A DNA stretch of 64,000 nt from Streptococcus chenjunshii (GCF_003086355.1 NZ_CP031733.1:620001-684000), one strand, 5' to 3'; numbered from the stretch's first letter, positions 7,417-17,458 are shown. Notes: generated from the letters alone by a model not told the origin. Made by a program: numbers and translations.

Positions 7417-8100
7417 GCGTCAGCACTGGTAAGATACTGTTAGCCAATGTCATATGGAACTGGTAATTGTCATCTGCTTCGAATTAAGGCATAATATCTC
7501 AGGAAAGAGTAATTGAGTCAAAAAGAATTATAAAAAACAGAATGTTGACAAAACTTATTTAGGCTGGTGAAGTGACTAAAATTAAACTTAAAGCATAAAC
7601 GTTAGAAGCTTTAGAAACTCTGAGCAGTATTGCTGCGGCAAACTTCCTAAGAGTTTTTTTATTTTTCTTAAAATTGAAAAAGATTGAAGAAATCGCCCAA
7701 CGTGAACTTTTTCTTCAATCTGAAGTCTGAAAATGCTGAAGCATCATCCTTTAAGTTTGTTTTGAGGGAAAGCTAGAGGCATTGTTTTTTATCGTTTTTG
7801 TAATTAAAAAAACAATATGGTTATTTACCATGTGCTTAGCTTAGTCTCTTAGTAGTAAGGACAAGAAAGGTGCTGATGATATTTCTTTCTTGAGAACAAC
7901 TTTATCAGTACAGCGACTGTTATGAAAAGGTGAGGGACATAAAGTAGTTATCATAAAAAGCTTTATTTCTACAAATATTGTGGTATAATATAAACAAAAC
8001 ATGAGTTTAAAATTATAATTTTTCAATTAATTAACTAAAAACTCATAATCGTAGCTTTTGCTAACTGCTTGTGAATTGAAAGCTGTATCTAGGAGGTTTA
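7417..8100. other. Intergenic stretch between cstR and the adhesin gene
   Basis: No credible gene was found. A possible terminator hairpin AAACTCT...AGAGTTTTTTT lies at about 7616-7664. The adhesin promoter lies near 7984. The rest is AT-rich with no recognisable motif. Confidence 0.5.
7981..7989 (+). promoter_or_regulatory. Extended -10 promoter for the adhesin gene
   Basis: TGGTATAAT is a TGn-extended -10 box about 110 nt upstream of the adhesin start. That leaves a long untranslated leader. Confidence 0.5.
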
Positions 8101-9507
8101 TTGAAAAGAATGGTTAAAACATCAAAGCATCGTCTGTATTTCCTCATCCCATTTGTATGGTTTGTGGCACTGTTTTCCTTAAGTAGTCCTGTTCAGGCAT
8201 CAGATGTCAGTGCTAATGTCACATCCTTAACGGTATCACCTGCTGAGATTGCTGATGGAGGAAAAACGACAGTAAGGTTTACGTTTGATGAGCATGTTCA
8301 AAAGATTAAATCAGGAGACACTATTAAAGTGACTTGGCAGAATTCAGGCACAGTTTACGGCTCTGGTTTCAGTCAGACAGTCAGGTTAACAATTCAAGGG
8401 ACTTACATAGGAGACTTAGTTATTAGTGATGGTCAAGCGCTTGTCACTTTTACTGATGGCGTTAATGACTTGCAAAATATCACTGGCTGGGGAGAATTTG
8501 AGATTCAAGGACGCAATTTGACACAAACCAGTGGTGAACACACAGGTTCTTTTGTAATTAATAGCGGTGGGCAGTCAACAAGCCTTACAGTTAAGAAAGG
8601 TGCTGCAGGGACAAGTAGCGTTTTCTACTATAAAACAGGCGATATGCAGACCGACGATACAGAACATGTGCGCTGGTTTTTGAATATAAATAATGATCGG
8701 GTCTATGTTGATGGTGATGTACGGATAGAAGATGAGATTCAGTCAGGCCAAACCTTAGATATAGATAGCTTTTATATCACAGTCACTGGTTTTCGAAATG
8801 AGGTCTATGCTGGTTCGGATGCTTTAGCGAGATTTGCCGCTGACTTTGCCGGCTCGGTTATTTCAGCAGATGCAAAGACTGGTAAAATAACGGTTCTAAT
8901 ACCAGGCGGCTGGGTATCTTTAAACAGTATCAGCATCATGTATTTGACAAAAATAGATAATCCTGATCAAAAAGCATTTGAAAATTATAGTAAAGCATGG
9001 TATCAAGAAAATGGGAAAGAAGCTGTTAATGGTCAGGAGTTTAACTACACAGTGGCTAATGTTGCTGCTGATGGCGGAGCCGATGGCGATAAAACGACAA
9101 CGACTACTGTGACAGAAAGTTCTACAACTAGCCAGCCTACTAGTACAACAGTGACAGAGAGCCCTACGACCAGTCAGAGTACTACAACAGTGACAGAAAG
9201 TTCTACAACTAGTCAGCCTACTAGTACAACAGTGACGGAGAGCTCTACAACCAGTCAGAGTACTACAACAGTGACAGAGAGCCCTACAACCAGTCAGAGT
9301 ACTACAACAGTGACAGAAAGTTCTTCGGCTAGTCAACCAAACACGCCACAAAAGTCAGTCGATTCTAAAGGTAAGAAAGCAGCCAATAAGCTTCCAACTA
9401 CAGGCGATAAGAGTGACAAATTAATGACAGCTGTTGGTTTAGTTACTGTTTGGATTGCTATTTTGGGAGTCGTACTTTACCCTAAGTTAAGGAACGCAGT
9501 ACGCTAA
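8101..9507 (+). CDS. cnm: LPXTG-anchored collagen-binding adhesin (Cnm/Cbm/WapA family)
   Basis: A 468-residue cell-wall protein. Residues 1-33 form a signal peptide ending VQA. Residues about 35-320 form the Cna-type collagen-binding region; segments such as ITGWGEFEIQGRN and FYYKTGDMQTDD closely recall S. mutans Cnm. A Thr/Ser-rich stalk with 13-14-residue repeats (TTVTESxTTSQxx) follows at about 335-415. The sortase signal LPTTG is at 431-435, then a membrane span and a basic tail. The TTG at 8101 follows AGGAGG by 4 nt; the ATG at 8110 is the alternative. Binding to collagen and laminin is known for the family. WapA or Cbm are alternative names. Confidence 0.88.
   Translation: MKRMVKTSKHRLYFLIPFVWFVALFSLSSPVQASDVSANVTSLTVSPAEIADGGKTTVRFTFDEHVQKIKSGDTIKVTWQNSGTVYGSGFSQTVRLTIQGTYIGDLVISDGQALVTFTDGVNDLQNITGWGEFEIQGRNLTQTSGEHTGSFVINSGGQSTSLTVKKGAAGTSSVFYYKTGDMQTDDTEHVRWFLNINNDRVYVDGDVRIEDEIQSGQTLDIDSFYITVTGFRNEVYAGSDALARFAADFAGSVISADAKTGKITVLIPGGWVSLNSISIMYLTKIDNPDQKAFENYSKAWYQENGKEAVNGQEFNYTVANVAADGGADGDKTTTTTVTESSTTSQPTSTTVTESPTTSQSTTTVTESSTTSQPTSTTVTESSTTSQSTTTVTESPTTSQSTTTVTESSSASQPNTPQKSVDSKGKKAANKLPTTGDKSDKLMTAVGLVTVWIAILGVVLYPKLRNAVR
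9105..9345 (+). repeat. Coding tandem repeats in the adhesin stalk
   Basis: About six units of 39-42 bp encode TTVTESSTTSQPT-like and TTVTESPTTSQST-like segments. Near-identity at DNA level (for example ACAACAGTGACAGAGAG) suggests stalk length varies by slippage or recombination. Confidence 0.85.
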
Positions 9508-9587
9508 GACAGTATGAGGTTAGAAGTGCCCTACTGACCTTAGTTTATTGTTTTTGCAAAATGATCTGATTTTATGTATATAGGCCA

Positions 9588-9627
9588 ATAAATGAAGCTG
9601 GGACAAAAGTGCTCAGCTTCATTTATT
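9588..9627 (+). terminator. Terminator-like hairpin after the adhesin gene
   Basis: AAATGAAGCTG pairs with CAGCTTCATTT, followed by ATTTAT. The loop contains GGGACAAAAG, a word shared with the GTGGGACAA repeat family at 25133 and 49340. Confidence 0.65.
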
Positions 9628-9928
9628 TATGTTGTTATAAATGAAGTGGTTGAGTAACTGATAAGTCAGCTTGACAAGCTTTCTGACGTTAAGCTACACT
9701 TGACTGATCTCCAAGCTCCTAAGCTATGTGGAGCTGAAAGTAAATTAAGACTTGGTGAAAAATCGAGAACAGTGACATGACCGATTGCTGTCTCACTCTC
9801 ATGTTACTAATAAGACCTGCTGTCATTGGGAATACTGGAGGAGTAGCTACTGTAAAAGTAGAAAGTTGATAGATGAGGCTTTCATCCTTTTAATTTAATG
9901 GCTTTTATTATAAAAGCTGACAAAAAAG

Positions 9929-9955
9929 AAAAAGCCTTTTCTACCAAGGCTTTTA
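9929..9955. terminator. Terminator of tRNA-Thr (minus strand), possibly bidirectional
   Basis: The stem AAAAAGCC/GGCTTTT with A/T flanks lies 14 bp past the tRNA 3' end on the minus strand. Confidence 0.7.
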
Positions 9956-9968
9956 ATACGTCTGTTTT

Positions 9969-10039
9969 TGCCACCACCGAGAATCGAACTCGGAACGGAG
10001 CATTACCATTGCTCTATTATACCATTTAACTATAGCGGC
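9969..10039 (-). tRNA. tRNA-Thr (anticodon GGT)
   Basis: The minus strand folds into a cloverleaf. The acceptor GCCGCTA pairs with TGGTGGC. The D stem is GTTA/TAAT, the anticodon stem is GAGCA/TGCTC with loop ATGGTAA, and the T arm is CCGAG-TTCGATT-CTCGG. The anticodon GGT reads ACC and ACT codons. The discriminator is A and CCA is not encoded. Confidence 0.93.
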
Positions 10040-10048
10040 TACTTTTCT

Positions 10049-10077
10049 ATAGTATCATGAAAGAAAATTTATAGCAA
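10049..10077 (-). promoter_or_regulatory. tRNA-Thr promoter
   Basis: On the minus strand, TTGCTA (10077-10072) and TACTAT (10054-10049) are separated by 17 bp. The -10 box ends 9 bp before the tRNA 5' end. Confidence 0.75.
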
Positions 10078-10276
10078 GAAAAATGTTATATTTTTAGCTA
10101 TTTTCTATCTCTTTTTTCAGAAAATTAGTTGGAAACTTTCTGATTGTGCAGACCGACCGCCCAGAGAATAGCAGTTTGTCTGTAACTTTTTACTCAGCTG
10201 CCTAGAGAAATACACAGAAAGATGTTATAATTATCGAAAAGGTTTTCAGCAGTGCCGTGGTTTTCATTTCGTCAGA

Positions 10277-10836
10277 AATGAAAACGGCCTAAAATCCTAG
10301 TGAAAAAGAGACGCAATCGTAGGAAGCCGCAGGCTGACGTACGAGTGTGGCTGCTTCTGTGAGTATGCCTGCCAGTGTGATGCAGGCAGAGCTAAACAGC
10401 CCTAGCCCTAGCCGTCTTGGCAGAGGTGCGCCAACGAAATCAGAGATTTCTGGCTTACCGTCAGCCGTAGCCGTCTGAAGGCTTTGTCGTCTTAGCAGTC
10501 GACCGCACCCTTCTAGCCGTCCTGGCAGAGGTGCGCCAACGAAATCAGAGATTTCTGGCTTACCGTCATTTTCATACGGATTTTTATACGGCCTTTGTAT
10601 CTTGGTGGAATTGAACACGGCCTAAAATCCTAGTGAAAAAGATGAAGTCCGTCGCAATGCAGGTCATCGCTCGTCCTTCCCTATTTTCATACGGATTTTT
10701 ATACGGCCTTTGTATCTTGGTGGAATTGAACGCGGCCTAAGCTCTTTGCAAAAAAGACAACCCTCCCTTGAGTCTTTAGTGACTCGACGGTCAGGTTCCT
10801 ATTTTTGCTGTGAGCTTTTAACGGCCTTTGTATCTT
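10277..10836 (+). repeat. Intergenic hairpin repeat, run C (three copies)
   Basis: C1 spans about 10277-10603, C2 10608-10718 and C3 10723-10836. C1 and C2 have AAATCC/GGATTT arms; C3 has AAGCTC/GAGCTT plus GCAAAAA/TTTTTGC. C1 is a mosaic that begins with the GACGCAATCG module and then carries partial and full 105-bp modules. The run ends 14 nt before the acetyltransferase ATG. Confidence 0.9.
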
Positions 10837-10850
10837 GGTGGAGGTGTTTT

Positions 10851-11378
10851 ATGTCAGAACATGAAGAAGTTAAAGGACAAAAGGATCCTTTTCAGGAGGC
10901 TATTCGGATCAGCATGGAGCTGAACAATACTTACCACAGTCCGGAAGAGGTAAGGGCGATCATGAGTCGGCTTTTGGGAATAGAGATAGATGACAGCTTC
11001 CGTCTTTTCCCGCCTTTTTATACGGATTACGGTAAAAATATCAGTCTGGGCAAAGATATTTTTATTAATTCAGGCTGCCATTTTCAGGATCAAGGTGGCA
11101 TAGAAATCGGTGATGGCTGTTTTATCGGCCATAATGTTGTGCTGGCAACTATTGATCACGATCTTAGGCCTTCAATGAAGCGTAAAAACCATTATGCGCC
11201 AATCAAGCTGGGGAAGCATGTCTGGATTGGCTCTAATGCGACAGTTCTCAGCGGTGTTACTATAGGTGACTGGGCAGTTGTCGCTGCAGGTGCAGTCGTT
11301 AGTAAAGATGTACCGGCTTATACTGTTGTCGGCGGTGTTCCTGCCAAGGTGATTAAGCAGATTGACCCCGACAGCTGA
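10851..11378 (+). CDS. Hexapeptide-repeat sugar O-acetyltransferase (Maa/LacA type)
   Basis: A 175-residue enzyme of the maltose/galactoside acetyltransferase group. The middle carries hexapeptide-repeat turns ([26 protein letters not shown]). The catalytic His is in ATIDHDLRP, and the C-terminus has [16 protein letters not shown] and [10 protein letters not shown]. Such enzymes move acetyl from acetyl-CoA onto sugar hydroxyls; the substrate here is unknown. The ATG at 10851 follows GGAGG right after the last repeat copy, and an upstream frame through the repeat is not real coding sequence. Confidence 0.88.
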   Translation: MSEHEEVKGQKDPFQEAIRISMELNNTYHSPEEVRAIMSRLLGIEIDDSFRLFPPFYTDYGKNISLGKDIFINSGCHFQDQGGIEIGDGCFIGHNVVLATIDHDLRPSMKRKNHYAPIKLGKHVWIGSNATVLSGVTIGDWAVVAAGAVVSKDVPAYTVVGGVPAKVIKQIDPDS

Positions 11379-11409
11379 GGTTAAGAAAGCTATTTTGCTG
11401 TTGAAATGA

Positions 11410-11415
11410 TATAAT
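11410..11415 (+). promoter_or_regulatory. Extended -10 promoter for the DUF1912 gene
   Basis: TGATATAAT is a TGn-extended -10 box 33 nt before the GTG start at 11449. Confidence 0.45.
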
Positions 11416-11448
11416 ATATGCCATCAATGATGTAAAGGGGTTATAACA

Positions 11449-11703
11449 GTGACTTACGAACAGGAATTTTTACAGGATTTTGAAGCTTGGATTGATTCAC
11501 AGATTGCGGTGAACGAGATGGCTATGGCCGCCAGCCGAAAGCTTGTCGAAGAAGATCAGGATGAACGGGCGGCTGATGCTTATATTCGTTATGAAAGCAA
11601 AAGGGATGCTTATCAGTTTATCCGCGGTAAGTTTGATAATTACCGTTCCGGTAAGGGCTTTCACGAAGCGCCGGAGGGTTTAGTTAAAAAGAACACCTAC
11701 TGA
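11449..11703 (+). CDS. DUF1912 family protein
   Basis: An 84-residue soluble, highly charged helical protein with no signal peptide or membrane segment. The pattern YEQEFLQDFEAWIDSQIAVN and the FIRGKFDNYR segment match a short streptococcal family (DUF1912) of unknown function. In related streptococci it lies near valS (from memory), which agrees with this location. The start is GTG at 11449 after AAAGGGG. No function can be given. Confidence 0.75.
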   Translation: MTYEQEFLQDFEAWIDSQIAVNEMAMAASRKLVEEDQDERAADAYIRYESKRDAYQFIRGKFDNYRSGKGFHEAPEGLVKKNTY

Positions 11704-11788
11704 AGGCGTGTGTCAGCGCTCTGAGGAGACGAGGACTGATTTTACGGAATGCCCTATGTTAAAGAAACATGGGCTGAGCCGGACTAGA

Positions 11789-11817
11789 TTGCTTTCTGCG
11801 GGAAATTCTGTTACAAT
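11789..11817 (+). promoter_or_regulatory. Promoter of the valS-type T-box leader
   Basis: TTGCTT (11789-11794) and TACAAT (11812-11817) with an exact 17-bp spacer. Transcription would start at about 11824. Confidence 0.75.
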
Positions 11818-11823
11818 AAAAAG

Positions 11824-12020
11824 CATTCAGAGGTATTTTGAGTTTGTCTGTTTACAGAAAGCGGTGGGGCTGAGAAATCCGCACAGATGTCAGAAGAGTT
11901 GCTGATGGTTAAAATGAGAGAGATAAAAGCAGCGGGTTTGAAGCCCGAATGTGGGTGGTACCGCGGAAATCACAATGAGATTCGTCCCTGTCAATACAGA
12001 CAGGGACTGTTTTTTGTTTT
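11824..12020 (+). ncRNA. T-box riboswitch leader (probably Val-tRNA responsive)
   Basis: The leader has a stem I-like part whose distal hairpin includes GCGGTGGGGCTGAGAAATCCGC. A T-box sequence GGGTGGTACCGCGG follows at 11953-11966, then a terminator stem GTCCCTGTC/GACAGGGAC with a T-run (11984-12020). Uncharged tRNA would favour the antiterminator and read-through. The specifier codon was not assigned with certainty; GTT at 11898 lies on the 3' side of stem I and would fit valine. The nearest aminoacyl-tRNA synthetase gene downstream is valS, but four other genes lie between. Confidence 0.87.
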
Positions 12021-12205
12021 GATACAGAAGAGGTTCTCTGCTGGGCGGCAGCTGCTGACAGGCATTAAGACAGCAAAAACTTAGGATAGGTTTTAGCTGA
12101 GAAAAAGAACATTCCCAGTTTTGCGGCTGTTTGCGAGCCCCTCTTGCAGATGTGGCAGCGGTTCTGTATTAAAAAATCATAATTAGCAGGAAAAGGGGCA
12201 TAAGC

Positions 12206-12733
12206 GTGAAACAAGTGTTAGAAACAGAAAAGTTTTATTATGGCTTTCCAATCTTTATTATCGGTTATAAAGATGAGCGATTCGGTTATAATATCACAAC
12301 AGCCAGCTCTTCCTACAGCTTGGGAGATATGGTTGTTGTCGGTTTGTTTAAAGGAAATAATGCTGCCCATCAGATTCGCAAGTATCGTTCTTTTACTGTC
12401 AATATTCCGGAAAAAGAAGAAGCCTCGGTCATGGAGCAAGCTGGATTTATGACAACTCAGGATAAGCTGTCGCTTTTGTCAGTCAAATACAGCCAAGCTG
12501 CAACAATAGACGCTCCTTTGCTGGCTGCCTGCCGGGTTAATATAGAATGTCAGGTTGAAGATATTCAGGACTGGAAACACTATGTTAATTTTACTGCACG
12601 GATTACAAAACGCTGGGCTGACGAAAGCTTGCTGAATGAAGATGCCCATTTTAAAAGCGCAGGCTTCCATCCTATGATTTATATGGGGGATGGTGAAAAA
12701 CGGATATACCGTTATTTAGATGAAAAGTGTTAG
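12206..12733 (+). CDS. Flavin reductase-like (FMN-binding split barrel) protein
   Basis: A 175-residue protein resembling flavoredoxin/flavin reductases. An N-terminal strand with FPIFIIGY is followed by TASSSYSLGDMVVVGLF, a typical FMN-phosphate contact region, and by HQIRKYRSFTVNIP. The start is GTG at 12206, 7 nt after AAAAGGGG. It is the first gene behind the T-box terminator, so read-through there should raise its expression. The substrate is unknown. Confidence 0.75.
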   Translation: MKQVLETEKFYYGFPIFIIGYKDERFGYNITTASSSYSLGDMVVVGLFKGNNAAHQIRKYRSFTVNIPEKEEASVMEQAGFMTTQDKLSLLSVKYSQAATIDAPLLAACRVNIECQVEDIQDWKHYVNFTARITKRWADESLLNEDAHFKSAGFHPMIYMGDGEKRIYRYLDEKC

Positions 12734-12777
12734 GACGGATTAGGGTATGGTTATGAAATAGCAGAAGAAGGAGCATA

Positions 12778-13356
12778 ATGAAGATTATAGGGACATTTGA
12801 GAACAACCAATTGCCGGTTATAGAAACTGACCGACTCTGCCTGCGGCAGCGGACAGCTGCTGATGCTGGCGATATTTTTGCCTATGCCAGCCTGCCGGAA
12901 GTCACATGGCCGGCTGGCTTTCCGCCGGTACAAACGGTGGAAGAAGAAGTTTTCTACCTTGAGGAAATTTATCCGCAAAATCTCCAAAAAGAAGACCTCC
13001 CTTCAGGCTACGGCATTACTATCAAAGGCCAAAATAAAGTAATAGGTTCACTAGATTTCAACCACCGCCATGCAGATGATGTGCTGGAGATAGGCTACAC
13101 CCTTCATTCCGATTACTGGGGACGGGGTTATATGCCCGAAGCTGTGCGTGCACTGTTGGAAGTAGGTTTCACCCTGCTTAAACTTCACAAGATTGAACTA
13201 GTCTGCTATGATTACAACAAGCAGAGCCGCCGTATCGCCGAAAAACTAGGCTTCACCTTAGAAGCCAGAATCCGCGGCCGCAAGGACGCCCAAGGCAGAC
13301 GCTGCGCCAGCCTCACCTACGGATTGCTGAAAAGTGAGTGGGAGGAGAGAAAATGA
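12778..13356 (+). CDS. GNAT-family N-acetyltransferase (RimJ/RimL type)
   Basis: A 192-residue acetyltransferase. It opens with IETDRLCLRQRTAADAGDIF, the signature of the RimJ/RimL/ribosomal-protein group. The acetyl-CoA site is near DYWGRGYMPEAVRALL, and NKQSRRIAEKLGF marks the C-terminal half. The ATG follows AGAAGGAG. The stop overlaps the next gene's ATG in an ATGA arrangement. The acceptor substrate is unknown. Confidence 0.87.
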   Translation: MKIIGTFENNQLPVIETDRLCLRQRTAADAGDIFAYASLPEVTWPAGFPPVQTVEEEVFYLEEIYPQNLQKEDLPSGYGITIKGQNKVIGSLDFNHRHADDVLEIGYTLHSDYWGRGYMPEAVRALLEVGFTLLKLHKIELVCYDYNKQSRRIAEKLGFTLEARIRGRKDAQGRRCASLTYGLLKSEWEERK

Positions 13357-14261
13357 GCTTATTCAAACTAACTAATGGAAAACTTGGAAGTTTAATAGAA
13401 AAAACTTTTAAGTTAGAAAAGGAACTGCAACAATTGTTTGAAAGTAATTTGGAAGAATTATCAGGATTGGAATTTGTAACTACTGAATTTTCTATTCAAA
13501 ATCAACGTTTAGACACTCTAGCTTTTGATGAGGAAAGCAATTCTTTCGTTATTATAGAATACAAGAGGTCGACGAATTATAGTGTTCTTGACCAAGGGGT
13601 TTCCTATCTTAACACCTTATTGAAATATAAGGCTGATTTTATTTTAGAATATCAGGAAAAGACGGGTAAATTACTAAGGAAGAATGCAGTTGATTGGTCA
13701 CAAAGTAAAGTCGTTTTTGTTTCACCAAACTTCACTTCATTTCAAAAACAAGCTGTTGACTTTAAGGATTTAAATATTGAACTTTGGGAAGTCAAACGCT
13801 TTGAAAATAATTTGTTGCTAATCAATGGAATCAATAAATCAAAAAATGCACCCAGTATCAAAACATCAGTTTCTGAAGATAACTCAGAGTTAGCACTAGT
13901 AACTAAAGAATTAAAAACTTATTCTGAGGAAGACTTATTAGCAAATAAATCTGATGATATGGTTGAATTGTATGAAGCTTATAAACAAGCTATATTTCAA
14001 CTGATTCCAGATGGTAATTTAGTTGCAACTAAGTTATATATGGCTTTTAAACAAAATAAACGGAATATTGTTGATATTGAGATACAAAATAAACAGTTAA
14101 AACTATTCCTTAATGCAAAATTTGGAGAAATTGAAGATCCCAAACAGCTTGCCCGTAATGTTTCAACAATTGGGCACTATGGCAACGGTGATTATGAGAT
14201 AAAGATCACTGATACCCAACACCTTGAATATATTATGAGTTTATTGAAGCAGGTGTTATAA
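13353..14261 (+). CDS. PD-(D/E)XK nuclease-like protein with C-terminal DUF5655 domain
   Basis: A 302-residue protein. The N-terminal half has the pattern of a PD-(D/E)XK nuclease core: Asp54 in RLDTLAFDE, then Glu69 and Lys71 in VIIEYKRS, followed by a conserved glutamine-containing helix (VLDQGVSYL). The C-terminal ~100 residues resemble DUF5655. The start at 13353 overlaps the GNAT stop. Base composition is clearly more AT-rich than in the flanking genes, as it is in the helicase gene that follows. Nuclease activity is inferred from the motif only. With the helicase it may form a defence or DNA-repair pair. Confidence 0.75.
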   Translation: MSLFKLTNGKLGSLIEKTFKLEKELQQLFESNLEELSGLEFVTTEFSIQNQRLDTLAFDEESNSFVIIEYKRSTNYSVLDQGVSYLNTLLKYKADFILEYQEKTGKLLRKNAVDWSQSKVVFVSPNFTSFQKQAVDFKDLNIELWEVKRFENNLLLINGINKSKNAPSIKTSVSEDNSELALVTKELKTYSEEDLLANKSDDMVELYEAYKQAIFQLIPDGNLVATKLYMAFKQNKRNIVDIEIQNKQLKLFLNAKFGEIEDPKQLARNVSTIGHYGNGDYEIKITDTQHLEYIMSLLKQVL

Positions 14262-14409
14262 GAAGCAAGTGTTTTTTCATATTGTATTTGAAGTGATTTA
14301 TTCTAATGGATACTGTGGTTAGATAGAAATTCAGCACTATGTCTTGTTGATTGGATAAAAAAGAGATGGAGAATTTTAGTTACCATATGTACCGAAAGGT
14401 AGTGATTGT

Positions 14410-17400
14410 ATGAATAATAAAGCAAAAATATTAGATGCTTGGATAACAGTGGAGCAACTAAGTGAAGGAGATATCAACAGGAAAAAGAAAGAATATCGGC
14501 AATTTTTAGGTAATCAGTATTTGCAAGAATTACAAGAATTTGCAGTACAATATCAAGAAAAATTAAAACCAAAGGAACGAAAATATTCTGGTTTGGTTCT
14601 TTATTTTGGTATTTTTCCATTTCAAGAAACACTTGAACAATTGAGGCATCAATACCGACTGAAGCCTACTGATGAAGAATTAACAGTATCAGATAAATTT
14701 ACATTTGCTTTGTACTTTGATCATCAATTTAATTTTATTCAAGAACGTTTTTTTTATACGATGAGTGGCCACATTCGTCAGAAAGGTATATTACCAGATG
14801 ACTTTCGACGAATAGAAGTTGATCTTGCAGATTTAATTGAGAAACAAATTCAGGATAAAGGCTTTAATATAGCTTTTACAATGTTGCTGCAAAAATACGG
14901 TTTTTCATCACAAGACTGTCGGTTTTCTTTTATTAAAAATTTAGCAAATGCGGATAAGCTTATGCACTCACACTTTTTTAAAGATTTGAAATATGCTAAG
15001 CAGGTAACAACACCAAATTTGGAGCGTTACCTACAAGGATTTTCAGGCTCGACCGTTGAGCTGGATAGTAATAAAAAGTCGAGTCATCAAGTATTTTCAG
15101 ATATACTAGCTCCGCAAAATTATCCGATGGGACGCTTTCCAGGCAACAAAAAGCATCCACTTTCTATGATGCAACAAATAGCTGTCAATCTTTCTTTAAA
15201 TGATAAAAATGATATTCAAAGTGTTAATGGACCCCCAGGAACTGGGAAAACCACTTTATTGAAAGATATTTTTGCAGATTTGATTGTTCAGCAAGCAAAC
15301 ACGATATGTCATTTAGGCGAACAAACTTTAAAGGCAAGCGTGCTTTATAGTAGTGATAAGAATAAAGTGGCGCCTCTGCCATTATCTATTGCAAGTAAAG
15401 GAATTGTTGTTGCTAGTTCAAATAACGGAGCAGTACAAAATATTGTTAAGGAATTACCTCAGTATAAACTCGATGAGAAGAGCGATTTTTTAGAGGATTT
15501 AATAGCGGTCGACTATTTCAATGGTGTTGCAAATGACACTAAAGATTCTATGGTGAACTGGGGGATGTTGTCAGCTGAAGGAGGAAATTCGAAAAATCTT
15601 GAGCAATTAGAATTTACTTTACATAAAATGCTTGAAGAATTAAATTCTGAAGAGTTTATACCTAATCCTAAGGTATATCAAGAATTTAAACATCAATATA
15701 GTCAGTTGAATCAAAAACGACAAAATGTTCAGGCAATTGCAAATGAAGTTGCTTCTTTGCCAAATTTGGTGAAGAAGCAACAGGCGTTAAAAAAGGAACT
15801 AGAAGAAAGAAGTTTGTCTTATCAAGAACAGCTAGACAGATATCAAAATGAACTCCAAATATTAACTTTAGAAAAAGAACGACTTGAGACACAATTAGTG
15901 ATACGATATGAGGAGCAACAAAAACTGTTTCAAGAACAGCTATTAGCCCAACAGGCAGTATCTTTACTGAAGTTACAAAGTCCACCATTATTTTGGTTGA
16001 AAAAATTATTTTTTCCAACTCAAGTGGCGGATTATTTAAACGAATTACAGGATATTAGTGAGCATTTACAGCAATTGGTGCGAGAGTCTTCGAGTGTAAA
16101 ACATACAATTGCTATTTTAAAAGAAAAGCAAGTAGCTAATGAGAAACAAATAATTTTGTTAGAAAAGCAATATGCCCAGTCAGAAGCAAGCTATCAAGAA
16201 TGGTTAAAGCAGATAAATAAAAAATATCATGAATGTAGTGAAGAAATAGTTGCTGTACAAAGAAAAGTTAAGTTGAGTGGTATTAAGGTACCTGATTTTT
16301 CATTATCACATGAGGAATTGCAGAAGTCACAATTCTGGTTTGATGATTCTTATCGCTACGAACAAAGCCAATTGTTTATTAAAGCCTTAGCAGTTCGGAA
16401 ACAATTTTTATATGATAATAAGGAGAATGTTAAAGCAGGAATTTCGATTTGGACAGAGCAATGGAAGTATTTGACAAAAGAAAATGCTCAAGAGTTGTTC
16501 CAAATTGCTTGGGATTGGGTTAACTTTACGATTCCAATCATCAGTACTACATTCGCCAGCTTTGGTCGGATGTTTAAAAATTTATCAGTAAATAGTATTG
16601 GACATTTATTCATAGATGAAGCCGGTCAGGCTCTTCCTCAAGCCAGTGTTGGAGCCATTATGAGAAGCAAGCGTATCTTTGTAGTAGGCGATCCTTCTCA
16701 AATTCAACCTGTCCTTACTTTGGACTCTCAGGTTCTAGGTCTGATTGCCCGTCATTACAGCCTTACTGAGCGTTACATATCTCCTCAAGCTTCTACGCAA
16801 TCTTTAGTTGATGCAACCAGCCAATATGGTTTTACTAAACTAAATGGGACCTGGATAGGTATTCCACTTTGGGTACACAGGCGTTCAAAAGATCCTATGT
16901 TCAAGATTTCGAACACTATATCTTATGATGGCTTAATGGTACAAGGAAAGACTGAAGAAGAATCTAAAGGAAAGGGAGGATGGAAAGATGTTTCAGGCTC
17001 AGCTATTGATAAATATGTTGTAGAGCAAGCAAAAGTCTTAAAAACAGAATTAGTAAAGAGACAAAAAATATCTCCTACTATTTTTGATGATATCTTTGTT
17101 ATTACACCTTTCAAAAATGTCGCTCAACAATTAGCTAAAGAGTTACGTCGTATAGGGTTTACTAAATACAATGATAATAAGCCAACCAATGTTGGTACTG
17201 TTCATACATTCCAAGGGAAAGAGGCTAAAATTGTTTATTTTGTTTTAGGAGCCGATAATCAAAGCCGTGGTGCTGCAAATTGGTTTGCTTCACAAGCGAA
17301 TATTATGAATGTAGCGGCAACTCGTGCTAAAGAAGAGTTTTATATTATCGGTAACAAAACTCTTTATAAAAGTTTAAATAGCTCGATTATTACAGATACT

Positions 17401-17445
17401 ATTAATATTTTGGATAATTATGAGAATAAAGACTTTAATAATTAA
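14410..17445 (+). CDS. SF1 (Upf1/Dna2-like) helicase with internal coiled coil
   Basis: A 1011-residue superfamily 1 helicase. Walker A (GPPGTGKTT) is at about residue 274. A long charged coiled-coil insert lies at about 430-620. Walker B with motif II ([12 protein letters not shown]) is near 735, the Q-type motif III ([10 protein letters not shown]) follows, and the C-terminal motifs [12 protein letters not shown] and [11 protein letters not shown] are near 935 and 966. The N-terminal ~250 residues match no domain I recognise. The gene is AT-rich like its neighbour. It ends 13 nt before valS, so valS is probably co-transcribed. A role in phage defence or nucleic-acid processing is possible but unproven. 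Confidence 0.82.
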   Translation: MNNKAKILDAWITVEQLSEGDINRKKKEYRQFLGNQYLQELQEFAVQYQEKLKPKERKYSGLVLYFGIFPFQETLEQLRHQYRLKPTDEELTVSDKFTFALYFDHQFNFIQERFFYTMSGHIRQKGILPDDFRRIEVDLADLIEKQIQDKGFNIAFTMLLQKYGFSSQDCRFSFIKNLANADKLMHSHFFKDLKYAKQVTTPNLERYLQGFSGSTVELDSNKKSSHQVFSDILAPQNYPMGRFPGNKKHPLSMMQQIAVNLSLNDKNDIQSVNGPPGTGKTTLLKDIFADLIVQQANTICHLGEQTLKASVLYSSDKNKVAPLPLSIASKGIVVASSNNGAVQNIVKELPQYKLDEKSDFLEDLIAVDYFNGVANDTKDSMVNWGMLSAEGGNSKNLEQLEFTLHKMLEELNSEEFIPNPKVYQEFKHQYSQLNQKRQNVQAIANEVASLPNLVKKQQALKKELEERSLSYQEQLDRYQNELQILTLEKERLETQLVIRYEEQQKLFQEQLLAQQAVSLLKLQSPPLFWLKKLFFPTQVADYLNELQDISEHLQQLVRESSSVKHTIAILKEKQVANEKQIILLEKQYAQSEASYQEWLKQINKKYHECSEEIVAVQRKVKLSGIKVPDFSLSHEELQKSQFWFDDSYRYEQSQLFIKALAVRKQFLYDNKENVKAGISIWTEQWKYLTKENAQELFQIAWDWVNFTIPIISTTFASFGRMFKNLSVNSIGHLFIDEAGQALPQASVGAIMRSKRIFVVGDPSQIQPVLTLDSQVLGLIARHYSLTERYISPQASTQSLVDATSQYGFTKLNGTWIGIPLWVHRRSKDPMFKISNTISYDGLMVQGKTEEESKGKGGWKDVSGSAIDKYVVEQAKVLKTELVKRQKISPTIFDDIFVITPFKNVAQQLAKELRRIGFTKYNDNKPTNVGTVHTFQGKEAKIVYFVLGADNQSRGAANWFASQANIMNVAATRAKEEFYIIGNKTLYKSLNSSIITDTINILDNYENKDFNN

Positions 17446-17458
17446 GAAAGGATTCTTT

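Larger units (their letters stand above)
9508..9968. other. Gene-free stretch between the adhesin and tRNA-Thr
   Basis: It contains the two terminators listed at 9588 and 9929 and no coding potential that I can support. Confidence 0.5.

Noticed and set aside
8920..9351. Antisense open frame with many Cys/Arg residues
   Set aside because: It is the complement of the Thr/Ser-rich stalk repeats of the adhesin; it has no ribosome site and its composition follows from the repeat.
10289..10618. Open frame on the minus strand within repeat run C
   Set aside because: It lies wholly inside repeat elements; similar frames appear wherever the module occurs, with no ribosome site.
11708..12084. Two small open frames in the region before the flavin reductase gene
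   Set aside because: They overlap the T-box leader and its terminator, which explain the sequence better.
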